DNA from: Telopea speciosissima
Lineage: Eukaryota; Streptophyta; Magnoliopsida; Proteales; Proteaceae
Assembly: GCF_018873765.1 (NCBI RefSeq)
Contig: NC_057922.1
Coordinates: 14,087,563-14,151,562, forward strand
Length of the DNA: 64,000 nt
Direction of reading: 5' to 3'
Shown: positions 45,648 through 57,200 of the stretch, one piece after another
Numbering within the stretch: position 1 is the stretch's first letter
How the letters are laid out: the number at the start of each line of letters is the position of its first letter
The notes under the pieces: model-generated
The model's input: only the letters and a program-made list of their open reading frames with translations
Told to the model about the DNA's origin: nothing
The model's database searches: none
Position numbers and translations under genes: made by a program

Positions 45648-46060
45648 GTGATGTAGATAAGTCACTTAGAGGGCTTATTTTAGTGGAAATAAACCTTGGG
45701 ATGGGTTATGTATGTATTAGGCCTTTGATTCTATGTGTTTACTTTGTAATTGGCCAATTTAATAAGCCAATTTAAAGTAGGAAAACGGGATTTACTTCAT
45801 TAGTTTAGTTGGAGTCCTATTTTGAATCGTTCTCTTTATTATTTCACTTTCTTAGTCAATTTAAGTTACCTTATTAGTTAAGGATTGGGTTTGGCCTTTC
45901 CTTTTTAGTGTTTGAGTCTATTTTTGAGTATTCTATATAAGTTTATAAGGGAGACCAGCATTGTACACGAATTTGAATGAATAGAAAAGTTGCTTATGCA
46001 ATGTTAAAATCCTGAGATAGGATAGGTGAGAGGCCTAGGATGAGATGCCCATTCCATTCC
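45648..46060 (+). mobile_element. LTR-like repeat, plus orientation (left arm of an inverted pair)
   Basis: About 350 bp starting GATGTAGATAAGTCACTTAG and including GGAAAACGGGATTTACTTC, ACCTTATTAGTTAAGGATTG and TCTATATAAGTTTATAAGGG (TATA-like) match 46750-47113 in reverse orientation. The arrangement of TATA box and short leader looks like an LTR. No internal retroelement genes lie between the arms. Confidence 0.7.
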
Positions 46061-46749
46061 CCCATCCCCTTCCATCGATTTTTGATTCCAAACCCTAGTT
46101 CAGTCCAATTGATCTCAAGAATTCTACAAAGTTGCTGGGATTTCTTTCAATTGATTGTCACATCGATTTCTTGAAGATTACCACATTAAGATCATTGCTG
46201 CTTCAACAGGTTACAAATTTGTGGGTTTTTATTTGTTACTTCAACGAAGGAAATTGTCCCATCAGTTGAGTTCCCATTGTTCTCTTGGTTCCCTCATATG
46301 ATTTCTTGTTTATTGGAGGGTTTTGATCTTGCCTCGAATTAGACCTATTCTGGTTCTAGTCTTACATTATTTGCCATGGCTTTGGTATTTTTTGAGTTTG
46401 ATTTTCAAACCTAAATGGGATTTACAAACATTGTATAACATTGAACCTTGCCTTGACCCCTCTTACATACTTAGGCGGACTGAAACTTAACTTCTAAGTA
46501 ATGTAGATTAGTAACAAATGATAACCAGTCCACAAAAGGATCACAACTTCAGGTTCAACAACAGTAAATACTTCGATTGGTTCTCAGTTTTGCAGGAAAT
46601 TTAAGAACAATAAAATAAAAAACAAGAAACGAAGAAGGGAAGAAGAAGATAGGATAGCCTCTCTCACAGTCGGGTCTCTCACCCACTACCTCTCACCAAT
46701 GGCGTCTCACCATACTCTCTCACTAAGCAAAGCACAATGCTATGTTCTT

Positions 46750-47113
46750 TTTTCTCAATCTTGTTAATCAAATTCGTGTACAAGGCTGTGGCTCCTTACA
46801 AACTTATATAGAAAACTGGAAAATAGACTTAAACATTAAAAAGGAAAAGCCTAACACAATCCTTAACTAATAAGGTAACATAAACTGACTAGGAAATTAA
46901 AATAATGAAAGAAACTGACTCAAAACAGAACTCTAACTAAACTAATGAAGTAAATCCCGTTTTCCTACTTTCTACCCATATTTTAGGCCCATTAAAGTGA
47001 CCCATTACAAAGAAAACCCATGGGATCAAAGGCTCAACACATTCATAAATCATAACCCAACCCCAGGCTTATTTCCAGTAAATAAGCCCTTTAGGTGACT
47101 TATCTGCATCATT
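46750..47113 (-). mobile_element. LTR-like repeat, minus orientation (right arm of the inverted pair)
   Basis: Reverse complement of 45648-46000 with moderate divergence. It includes CTTATATAGAAAACTGG (TATA on the minus strand) and GAAGTAAATCCCGTTTTCC. Flanking sequence at about 46660-46730 has CTCTCAC repeats also seen at 47805-47880, so parts of the same LTR family continue to the right. Confidence 0.7.
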
Positions 47114-47599
47114 AAGAAGGGTGAGAAATCCTTTAAAACATGGACCCACTCATGTAATTGTTCTCTACTTGAACCAGTTTCTCTCTCTCTTTCTCTAAAT
47201 TTTTTTCACTTTTTGTATTGCTCTGCATGGGCCTTGTATAGTATGGTTGGTGGATTCAATATAATGTCATCATAGAATTCTGAATTCTACCTACAACAGA
47301 ATAGTAGAGGTGCACAACCAGCAGACCAGGGTCTGTGATACTACCCGAACCAGAACTCAGATCAGTCCCAAATTAATAGCATAACAAGGTTTCCTAAGTT
47401 CTCCAACCTCTCAAAGTATGGCTCCAATCCAGTGGTTGGATGTGGAGATAGTATAGAGTTATGTCTGCAGGCCTGATGTAGTAGAGCTTCAGGTCGATGG
47501 TGGTGCTGGAACAGCCCTTCAAAACCTCAAAACTCCACTCCTATCGGATGACTAATGCTGCACTATCAAGCTTTCAAAGTGGCAGTAAGAAAAAAACCA

Positions 47600-48180
47600 C
47601 ACAACAGGGAACCACAGGCCTCCTCCTTTGAAAAAAAAAACAAACTCAGACATAAAAGGAACGTGTGCCACAGTGAAAGATCATCTCAGCAGTTCTCAAA
47701 CAATGATAAATCAAAAGCAAACATCTCCTGAGGTAATGGTATGTGTAGGACTGAACTTCAGAACCAGGAAAAAAAAAATGGAAGAAGAAGGGACAAGACC
47801 AAGGCCTCTCACCTATGGCCTTGGTCAGTCTCTCACCAACTGGTAGGGTCTCTCACCCCTCACCACTGTCTCTCACAGCGACCAGGCTCAAGCCAAGCTC
47901 TATTTCTTTTCAATCTCAAATCATGGGGTGTAGTAACTGCCCCTCTTTACTAATTACAGCAATTAATACCCCCTTGCACGGAGAGGGAGGTCTCTCCACA
48001 AAATGGTAACTAAATAAAATAGAAACTAATCCTGGAATGGGATGTCCGCTTCTAGAGATATTATAAAATAGAAACAATTTCTCAAATAGTAAGTTAGTAA
48101 CTCCTACTATCATTTAGTAAATAGAAACAATGTACCACTAAACATGTAGTCTTTAAAATATAAACAAATAAAAAAATATC
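47600..48180 (-). mobile_element. Further LTR-type debris
   Basis: CTCTCACC repeats (47807-47878), GGTAACTAAATAAAATAGAAAC and an A-rich stretch resemble the 3' part of the minus-strand LTR family at 46660-47113. No gene content. Confidence 0.35.
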
Positions 48181-49035
48181 TTCACCCCCATGCAAGGCAT
48201 GAATTAATGTAATGATGGGCCTTCCGTGGCCCACGATATTGGACCAAAAGGTGGGCCTAAAGGTCTGGCTGGACCTTTTTTTTCTTCCTCCTTAGTCAAT
48301 CTACATCAATGGTGTGACATGGCAACGTACCAAGAGAATCTTTGTATGAGTACTCTCCTGTTCTGCCAGGTGGAAGAGTGATGTCCATATATCATCAGCT
48401 TCAAATTTAATCATTTACCCCTCCCATCTGATGCCATACCCTTCCTGTGTGTGTCCATTCAACCTACTGTAGTCCCATGCACCCTCTTGGTAGTTGCATA
48501 TTTTTTCAACTCTTTGTTTTGCCACTTGGTAGAGTTGGATTGGACTGAAATTTAGCATTTGAGCAGAGGCCTTGGGGTCCAACTGTCCACAAACTTTTGG
48601 CCCCATCGGAGCTGCCATGTGGCAGATATATGTGAAACCGTGTGCCAATTCCATGTTTATGCTGTTGTGTACAAAAACCGCCTCCATAAATATATTAATG
48701 TTAAAAAAAAAAAGGGAAGCTTTTAGTAGGGGATGTTAACCCTTAGAAAATCTCTTTGCTTTTGCATAGATGGTTTACAGTGCGGATGATGACAGTATAT
48801 TCACTGAAAAGATGACTCTTGGAATAATAAAGCCAGCTGCAAGTATGGTTCTTATGTTCTGGTGGACTTTAGAGGAGTTACATTGTGGTTGGTGAAAAAC
48901 CAGTGGGCTAATATTTTTACACTGATGTGCCTATTGCTAACATGTAATCCTTAGTCTGGTTTTAAATAATTTGTTTAGCTGTGATGTATGATCAAGATGG
49001 GTTGATGACTTGTGCTTTGTTTATCTGTTTCATAG
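48181..49035. other. Upstream region of the FAR1-related gene, with a possible leader exon
   Basis: An exon-like segment at 48769-48840 follows TTTGCATAG and ends before GTATGG. It is open (MVYSADDDSIFTEK), but its phase does not join in frame with the ATG at 49036. It could be a leader exon or chance. The FAR1-related ATG itself follows an acceptor (CTGTTTCATAG). Confidence 0.3.
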
Positions 49036-52000
49036 ATGGAACCACTTCTCACAGAACGATCAGTGGAGCCATTGGAAGAGGATGGTGAAACCATTGAAGT
49101 AAACCCAATTGATGCTGGTGAAGAAAATGGAGATTTGGATGACTTGAATGCCAATGATTGCATGGCAGTTAAAATTGGCCAAGTGTTCAGGGATCCAGAT
49201 GAGGCATTCGCTGAGTATGTTAGGTTTGCGAAGAAACGCGGATATGCTGTCAGGAAGCAGCGTACATATCACAGAGATTGGGGTGACAAGGGCGTTTACA
49301 GGAGGGATTTTGTCTGCCACAGAGCTGGTTCCGGGGAGAGGAAGGGGGATGGTGAGGAGGCAACAGGGAATGAAAAGAGGACTAGGAGGTCGATTCGGTG
49401 CAATTGTCAAGCTCACATGTATATATGTGCCATCAGGAATGGTGATGGATATTTGTGGGAGGTCCGTGGATTTTCTGATGAGCATACCCATGATTTATTG
49501 AATCAGAATGAAGTGCGGCATTTAGCAGCATATCGTTTCATCTCTGATCACTTCAAAAACCGTCTACTAACCCTAGACAAAGCTAGAGTGCCTGTTAAGG
49601 AAATGATGACGTTATTGGAGAATGAACAGGATGTTGAAGTTGGTGGCCTTCCATTCAATGTAAGAGATGCTCGGAACTTCTTGAATGCTCATAAAACAAT
49701 TAGTCAGAAGAACGATCCAAGCCATCTTGTCATGATATGTAAAAGATTGAAAGACAAAGATAATGAATTCTGGTATGACTATCAAGTTGACGAGGAGAAT
49801 CAATTGGAACACATAGCTTGGTCGCATGCCACATCATTGCATGGGTATGAACATTGTGGTGATGTGGTTTTGTTTGACACGACCTACAAGCTTAATGCTT
49901 ACAAAATGCTTGTTGGCATGTGGGTTGGTGTGACGAACAATGGTCAAACATGTTTCTTTGGCTGTTGCTTGCTAAGGAACAGGAGGATGTCCTCATTTGA
50001 ATGGGCTTTTCGGGTAAGGAATTAAGGGTTATAAATGTGATTTGGTGTATAATGTTACGGTATATGATTGAAGTGAAATTTATTATTTTTGTACAGGTTT
50101 TCTTAAAATTTATGAGAGGAAAGGCTCCACAAACCATCCTCACAGATCAAGAGCCTGGTATTCTTGAAGCTGTTCGCAAAGTCATGCCAAATACAAAGCA
50201 TGCTTTATGTTTATGGCATATATGCAGGAAGCTTCCTAGTTGGCTGGGAAACAGATTAGGGACACAATTTAAGGAGTTTAAAGATAAATTTGATCAGTTG
50301 CCTGAGTTGGAAACAGAAGAAAAGTTTGTTGTGAGCTGGCAAGACATGATTGAGAAGTATGGTTTATCTGCAAATATGCATATGCGGAGTTTATATGAGT
50401 TGAGGTATATGTGGGCAAAGCCTTATTTGAAGTCGTATTTCTTTGCGGGAATGAGAAACAACAGTAGGTTGGAAGCAATGTATGCTTATATTAAACACAT
50501 TGTTTCCTCACAAACACTGCTCAATAAGTTCATTGCACAGGTAATTGTGGTGTAATATAGATCTATATCTACGTATTAAATCAAATTTTCCTATTGATAC
50601 ATTGTGCGAAATGTCAGGTTGGACGAGCTTTGGAGGAATTGGATCATGTAGGGGAACAAATCACAGCAGATCGGGAGATGGACAACATTGATTTCCAAAC
50701 TGGTGGCCCAATTGAAGAACATGCATCTAAAATACTCACCCCGTATGCATTTGGTCTATTTAAGAAGGAGGTCATATCATCTTTTCATTATGCTTGCGAT
50801 TCAATTGAATCTGGTGTATGGGTTGTAAAGCATAATTCATTGGAAGAAGGGGACTGTAAAGTGCACCATGTCGTTGGAAACGAAACAATTTCTTGTAGCT
50901 GCATGGGATTTGAGTTCAATGGGATCCTTTGTAGGCATGCTATCACAGTTCTCCAAAGGAACAATTGTTTCCAAACCCCAGACCAATATCTGCTGCGTCG
51001 ATGGTGTCATGAGTCCTTAATGCAGTTAACTACCGTAGATGATGTGTCAGATGGTCATAGGGAGCGATTTGACAGCCTGCAAGTTCTTGCTGCAGAGTTT
51101 GTAGAGGAGTACGCTAAAACAAAAGAGCATTATAATGTTGCTGTTGAACTCATGAAGATATCAATTGCTAAGATTAGGCATATGGGTTGTCCAAGCAGTA
51201 TTGAGCGTAATGCTTTAAATGATCTTGATATGTCATTAGTTGTCTTAGCAGAGGATCAAAATAGTTTTGAAATCACAGATTCTGCACTGGGGAATGCAAC
51301 CGATTCCATTACAAAGGGAAGATCAAGGGAGGAAATGGACAAGTGTACAATGGAATGTACGAAAAAACAAAGAATTTGTAGAAGTCCTGGTTGTGGGCAA
51401 TCGGGGCATGACAAGAGAAATTGTCCTTCTCAAAATGACGCAGCTTGCACCCAAGAGGTAATGCATCTTATGATTTGTTTTGGGTTTGAGTGCAGTTTGC
51501 ATGATGGATTGCCAATTTATCACAAAATATGGTTTGCTGACTGTAAGTGAACTCCTGAGTGGGAAACCATCATTTAACTTCTATATTTGAAGTGAAGGGT
51601 ATACCTATTAATGGGTAGGCAACTATTATTTGGTAGAAATTGACTTGCATTTGTGCATGAGGGTTGTTGCATACAATGCATGATCTACGGTGGTGTTGGT
51701 TGTGTCATCCTTTGTCAAATTTCTTATTTATGGCTCAATTTTTGTTATTTTCTTTTCATGACCTTGGAGTTGTAATCTTTTGTGAATCTAGGGTGCTTTC
51801 ATTTCTACATCCTAAAGCACATGTGTCATCTCTGGATCAATAAAAAGGCTAAGATTGGTTAATGGAATCCAATTCATAGCTAGTGTAGACTAACAGTCCT
51901 TACACAAGTCAACCTATCTAATCCTCTATTCTACCCCAAGCCTGTTTCTGCTCCATGTCTACATTCTCACAAAAAACCTAATGAATGATTTGTAATGTAA

Positions 52001-52730
52001 GTTTTTGGTGGCATCAAAACAAACAACCCTATTGGATCCAGTGGATTATATACATTCACTATCTGGGAATTCATTTGTATTTGCTTTCTTAAATTGTGGA
52101 TTCGGTGCGAGGCTTGGAGGCTAAATGTTATCCCTTGAGTACCATTCTTGATAGCTCTAATGAGATTATGAGAATATCTTCTCATATTTAGGAAGGGCTC
52201 AGGAAAACATTTAAATCAAATCAAAATTTTGTTTGGGAACTTGGTATGATGTTAATATTAAAATTTGTTCATGCCCTTGGATTCCCACTCTTGAAAACTA
52301 TGGACCTTTTTGACAGCAGTTGCAATATGATCTTACTTGGGTTCCTTGGTTTGTGCAGAAGGCCTAACTGTTTGATCCGTGATCCAGTAAGGAAGCTTAA
52401 TTGAATGTAAATTAGAATGGCATTATGGTTACAAGAATATTGTGATGGAGACTAACTCTTTAAGGAGGTTGCAGATGATTTGCGAAAGAGATGGATTCAT
52501 TTTGGAAACTAACTAGCCTACTGGAGGATGGCTTTAAGATTTTGGTATCTTTTGATGTAGTATATTTTTTGTAATTTTCCTATAGTGCTCATCATTTTAC
52601 TCTTTTTTTTTAAATTAAACATGTGTCTAATGTGAAGCCTTTATGTTGCTGGGTATTTTTTTTGTAAATGGCTTTGATCTCTGTACAGGACTCTGTCTCT
52701 AGTGAATATATTGTTTTTCTTTCTGCATGA
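49036..52730 (+). CDS. FAR1-related sequence (FRS) protein, MULE-derived transcription factor
   Basis: Four exons, 49036-50013, 50097-50540, 50618-51457 and 52689-52730, all phase 0, give 767 residues. FRS proteins descend from Mutator transposases and act in the nucleus as DNA-binding regulators, with FHY3 and FAR1 in far-red light signalling. The FAR1 DNA-binding domain spans about 55-155 (FAEYVRFAKKRGYAVRKQRT; later CNCQAH and HTHD zinc ligands). The MULE transposase-like domain covers about 270-460, with D281 in LFDTTYK and D343 in LTDQEPG. A SWIM zinc finger follows (C567, C569, C579, H581 in SCSCMGFEFNGILCRH). Near the end is a knuckle-like CGQSGHDKRNC. The order and length resemble FRS10/FRS11 more than FHY3. 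The short last exon (ending EYIVFLSA) is phase-compatible but uncertain; reading through the donor would stop at 51550. Confidence 0.88.
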
Positions 52731-53468
52731 AAGGAAAGGGACATTAATTGTTCTATTTTCTACATCTTTTGTTTTTTCATGTCCTAGTTCAAGTGAAGCA
52801 GCCATGCTGATCCATGGATACTGCAAAGCCCCTCAGACAACTGCAGCTTGGATTTAATTACAATGTTTATCTTTAGGTATGTACATTGGTACACTGAGTT
52901 ATGTGTTGGAAAGATGCCATTTTGATAACCTCTCTCCGTTACATTGTTTTGATTTCAGGCTTAAATAATCTTTACGGTGCAACTTCTTGTCAGTAAAGTG
53001 ATGAACTAAGAAGTTGTAACCAACATTTTAAGTGTCCTTTATCTTATTCCTAAAAAGTAAAAAAGTAAGGTTGTTCACTACTTCGCATACCCCACAAGTG
53101 TTATTGGGGTGAGCTATAGGCTATTCTTTTCCGTTTTTTTTTTGGGTAAAAAGCTATAGGCTATTCCAAAACTGAGGTCATGTTGGGTTCACCCTGGCCA
53201 CCTCTCAATTTCCTCTCCTTTTTTTGGGCTAATGAGGGTGTTCGGACCTTTGGCCCCCCTAGTTCCCTAGGCAAATGCATCGGGTCAGCACCAGATCCTA
53301 CGAAAACCATAGAAGCCATGGGGTTGGCCCCAAGGGGTTAAGGGGATGTCTATACTCAACACAGTAGGATTTTCTCTCCCTCAATTTTTTTTTATTTTTT
53401 ATTTTTATACTTTGCAAAATGTCAATGGTAAAAGAATATTTACAAGGGGACTAAAAATAGGGATTAGT

Positions 53469-53596
53469 ATACTCTCCAATTCCTAAAGCTTGGCAGTGCT
53501 AGATGGAGATGCCGACAGATGGCAGCTTGAACATCCAAGCAGTGCCATCTCCATCTAGCACTGTTGCACTGTCGAGCATAAAGAATTGGAGATGAT
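53469..53596. mobile_element. Foldback MITE
   Basis: TACTCTCCAATTCCTAAAGC at the left is inverted at the right (TAAAGAATTGGAGATGATA). Inside, GGCAGTGCTAGATGGAGATG pairs with CATCTCCATCTAGCACTG. It shares the CTCCAATTCC end with the element at 13957-14164. Confidence 0.7.
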
Positions 53597-53659
53597 AATT
53601 TTCCCTAAAACAGTAGCTTTTGATGATTTGGGAAGTGGGGATTGAACAGTGATAAATAG

Positions 53660-53910
53660 GGTTGTAAACGGATCGGATTCGGCTCGGATAGTGCTATATC
53701 CGCATCCGCATTTGATTAGCTATTGGTCGGATTCAGATAGTGCTAAACGGATACGGATCAGAAATTTTATCCGTTTATATGTAAATATAGTTTTTCGGAT
53801 AACTATAACTTATCCGTATCCGTTTAACTTTCAGATGAATTCGGATAATGTTAATCGGAACACGGATATGGAAACCCAACGGATTTCGACTATTCATTTA
53901 CACCCCAGGA
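53660..53910. repeat. Dispersed repeat with ATAGTGCTATATCCGCATCC core
   Basis: The core also occurs at about 33719-33742 (AGATAGTGCTATATCCGCATCC). The remainder is rich in CGGAT and ATCCG words. It lies about 350 bp upstream of psbQ. Confidence 0.55.
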
Positions 53911-54057
53911 GGCTAGTACTGATAAGTGAGCGGAGCTGGAGCGTCACCTTTCACCATCCAATAATATCTATCACGAATCCACCTCATTCGTTCCAGGACC
54001 CGTGTCAACCCACCAATGGCTCATTGCAAATCCAACTTTATCCAACAAGAAGTAGCA

Positions 54058-54064
54058 GATAAGG
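54058..54064 (+). promoter_or_regulatory. I-box-like GATAAGG upstream of psbQ
   Basis: GATAAGG sits 186 bases before the psbQ ATG, with further GATA-type words (TTATCC at about 54038 and at about 54128). I-boxes are typical of light-regulated photosynthesis promoters. The start of transcription was not located; AACATAAAAG near 54108 is a weak TATA candidate. Confidence 0.3.
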
Positions 54065-54249
54065 TATTGCCCCAATCACTCCAAAGTTCTTCCACCTCCA
54101 TCACATAAACATAAAAGCCACACAGATCCTTTATCCAGATTAAATCCCACAATTCCTTTCCTTCTCTTTTCCTAAAAGGCCAAAACCCTTTGCAGAGAAG
54201 AGATTTAAAAAAAAAAAGAAATCAGAGAGAAGGAGAGAGAGACCAAGAA

Positions 54250-57200
54250 ATGACGCAAGCTATGGCTTCTATGGCTGGCTTACATCGTTCTGCCACACTC
54301 CACCAACTCAGCGGCTCCAGCCGCTTGAGAAGAGTACCAGGCAACCGATCTGGTCTCTCCATTAAAGCTCAACAGAGTCAGACAACGTTGTCGTCGTCAT
54401 CGACGGAGAGTGAAGCAGTGGTTCAGAGCAGCCGCAGAGCCGCTCTCAGCCTCGTAGCCGCTGGTTTAGTCGCCGGATCTTTCGTTCAAACCGTTTTTGC
54501 AGAAGCTAAGTCGATCAAGGTGGGCCCACCTCCACCTCCGTCCGGTGGTCTGCGTAAGTTGCCGATTCCTTCTGGTTTTTGAATTCCAGCTGAAAAATAA
54601 TGACGATGATTGCTAAAAGAGTCTGGTAGACCAGATATGGAAACCATTGATTTGGAATCCTTTTGAAGGAACAAAAGTGAGGTATGACACGTATACAGGT
54701 TCTAAGAATTCCTAGCATAATCATTCCAAATCAGTGGTCTCACTTATAAACCTCACCAAGGAAAAAAAAATTTATGGGCTTTTTTTACAGATTGAGGTGG
54801 GTCCCACAGAGGTGTGAGACTCTAGGACAAGGGTCTGGAGGAAGTTATTTATTATTCAATATTATTTGGTTATATTACATTTTGAGCTCTAATTGTGGAA
54901 TTTAGTTAGTTTCCAGGGAGCCCAAGATGCTGCCAGCCGTTGAGCTGTGCCGCACACATCCTTAGGTGTGTGCTGAGATGTGTGCGGTACAGATCAGCCG
55001 TTGGATGTCCCCTGGCAGCACCCTGGACGCACGCCTCCTTGGAGACGATCATGATCCACAAATTTTGAAATTATGTTGCATTTAGAAAGCATTAGAAGGG
55101 TATTTTTGTAAATAGGTAAGGCAAAATTTTGTATAATGTATCACTAATTCATCAGTGAGCTTAATCCATCCAGGAGAGTAGTGATTTTTCTCACTGTGCG
55201 AGTCATGCTTGTGTGAGTAAAGAGTACCTAAGATAGTAAGATCCATGATTTCTCAAGCTGGTGGGGCTTAATAATCTTTTTCTTTTTTTTTTGGTTGAAG
55301 TGGAGCTTAATATTCATGAAATATATATAGTCATGTATTATAAGTAAATTTCACTTGCTGGTCATGAAATTCTTTTAAATATCTTTTTCTTTAGGGAAAA
55401 AGATCTCTGTCCAGGAGTGTGGCGTACGCCAGCACTCCAATGAGTCTATCTCTCTCCTCCCCATGTGAAAAGACACTTCTGTCCCTTTGTTTTAAAGAGG
55501 AGAGAGATAGACACATGGGAGTGCTGGTGTAGGCCACACTCCCATACAGAAAAGTGCTTCCCTTTTCTTTATTGCAGAAAACTATTACATATTAGTCATG
55601 TATATCTGTACTTATTTATAGATGGATTACATTATATGGGCTAATTCTTCCTTCTTAGTCGGTTGAGGAAAGGCTTCCCACGTAATCCTAAATATCTGCC
55701 ACGTGGCAGCTTAGTTGGTGCTTGAATTTTGTGAATATGTTATCCATGTCATTATATATCCATCTGGCAAGTTCTTGCACAAATGCATTTTTTCATGTGA
55801 CAATATAAAGCTTCAAAATATGATTGGAAAATCAACTTTGGCATCTTTGGTTAACCGTTGAAAATCCAAGAAAAAAATGAATTCAATGTGTAGTGGATCA
55901 TATGATTGAGATAAAACTCAAAACTTAAAATATGATTTATCTAGAGGGTAGGCTATCCATCCAATGGTTGGTTTGACCAAAGCAGCCCTCCAAATGGCTC
56001 AAAATGGTGGATTGTGAAGGAAGACCATGTAGACTTTTCCCATAGTTTTATCATATATTAACATTGAACCAAACTGTCCAACCTTTTAACTCTTGCAAAT
56101 AATTAAACTACATAGTTGTTTGTTGAATTGATAACAATGATTATATGACCTAAAAAAAAGCGTCATGAAAGCTTTGGCGTGGTTCTAATACCTATTGCAT
56201 GGTAGTTTACTTGGGGCTTTGATTTTATGGACATGTTGTCTACATTACTATCTACTAATGTGGTAAGTTTTAGCATAGATGCTTCACGCCTTGTAATTAT
56301 ATGAAGTTTTGAAAATTAGTTTGAAAGTCAACCTTTTACAAATCAATTGAGCTAAAGATAGGAAGGAAAAAGTCCAATACATGACAGGCCATATGATTGA
56401 AATGAATCCTGAAATTTGATATGTGGTCATTTTAAAGGGTGCTCCAACTATCCAATGGTTTTGATTGGCTATATCAGCCTTCCACATGGATTAAATCACA
56501 TTGGCCATTGAGCAAAGCTGTCTTTTTGGACCATCATAGAAACATTTTCCATTTATATATTGAAGAGGAATATTAGCCATATTGGCCTATATGGTGTATG
56601 TGATTTTTCAACTACAGAACATGGTGGGTCCCACAATGTAAGACGATGAAGCCATTATGTTTTGTGGTTGATAAAGCCTATAAGCTACACAGTTTGTGCG
56701 GCATGAATTTTGCCGTTTGGCTAATATAGTCAAGTTTTATTGAGTATTTGAACCATATGGAAGGTGTTGTTAGACCCACATTAATTATATGGCTCACCTT
56801 GTATTGGATTTTTTTCTTTGTGTTTACGGTCATGAATATATTTTTCAAATCTTTATTCTACTAAATGGTAAAATGTGTTCAAATTGAAACTTATCACATG
56901 AGTAGAGGGTGATGTGGATAACATGTCCATAAAATTTGAGTACTGATTAAGGTACAAGTTGCAAATAATGAAGCCACCTTAAACTTGATAATATTATTAT
57001 AATATTTACAATATCCAATGTATATGAAGAATCTGTATTTATATTTTTCATCATATCTTTATTTATAGATATTCTATGTCAGTTTTTATTTTTTCAAAGA
57101 GAAAGAAACCTTCATAAATGATCTAAAAATCATACACGGTAATTTTTAGATGCAAAACATAAGTGTTGCAAGACGTGTTCAAGTATGATTTGTATTAAAG

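Noticed and set aside
49060..49491. Minus-strand frame of 143 residues and plus-strand frame at 49148-49501 over the FRS gene
   Set aside because: Both are shadows of FRS exon 1, which has clear domain signatures.
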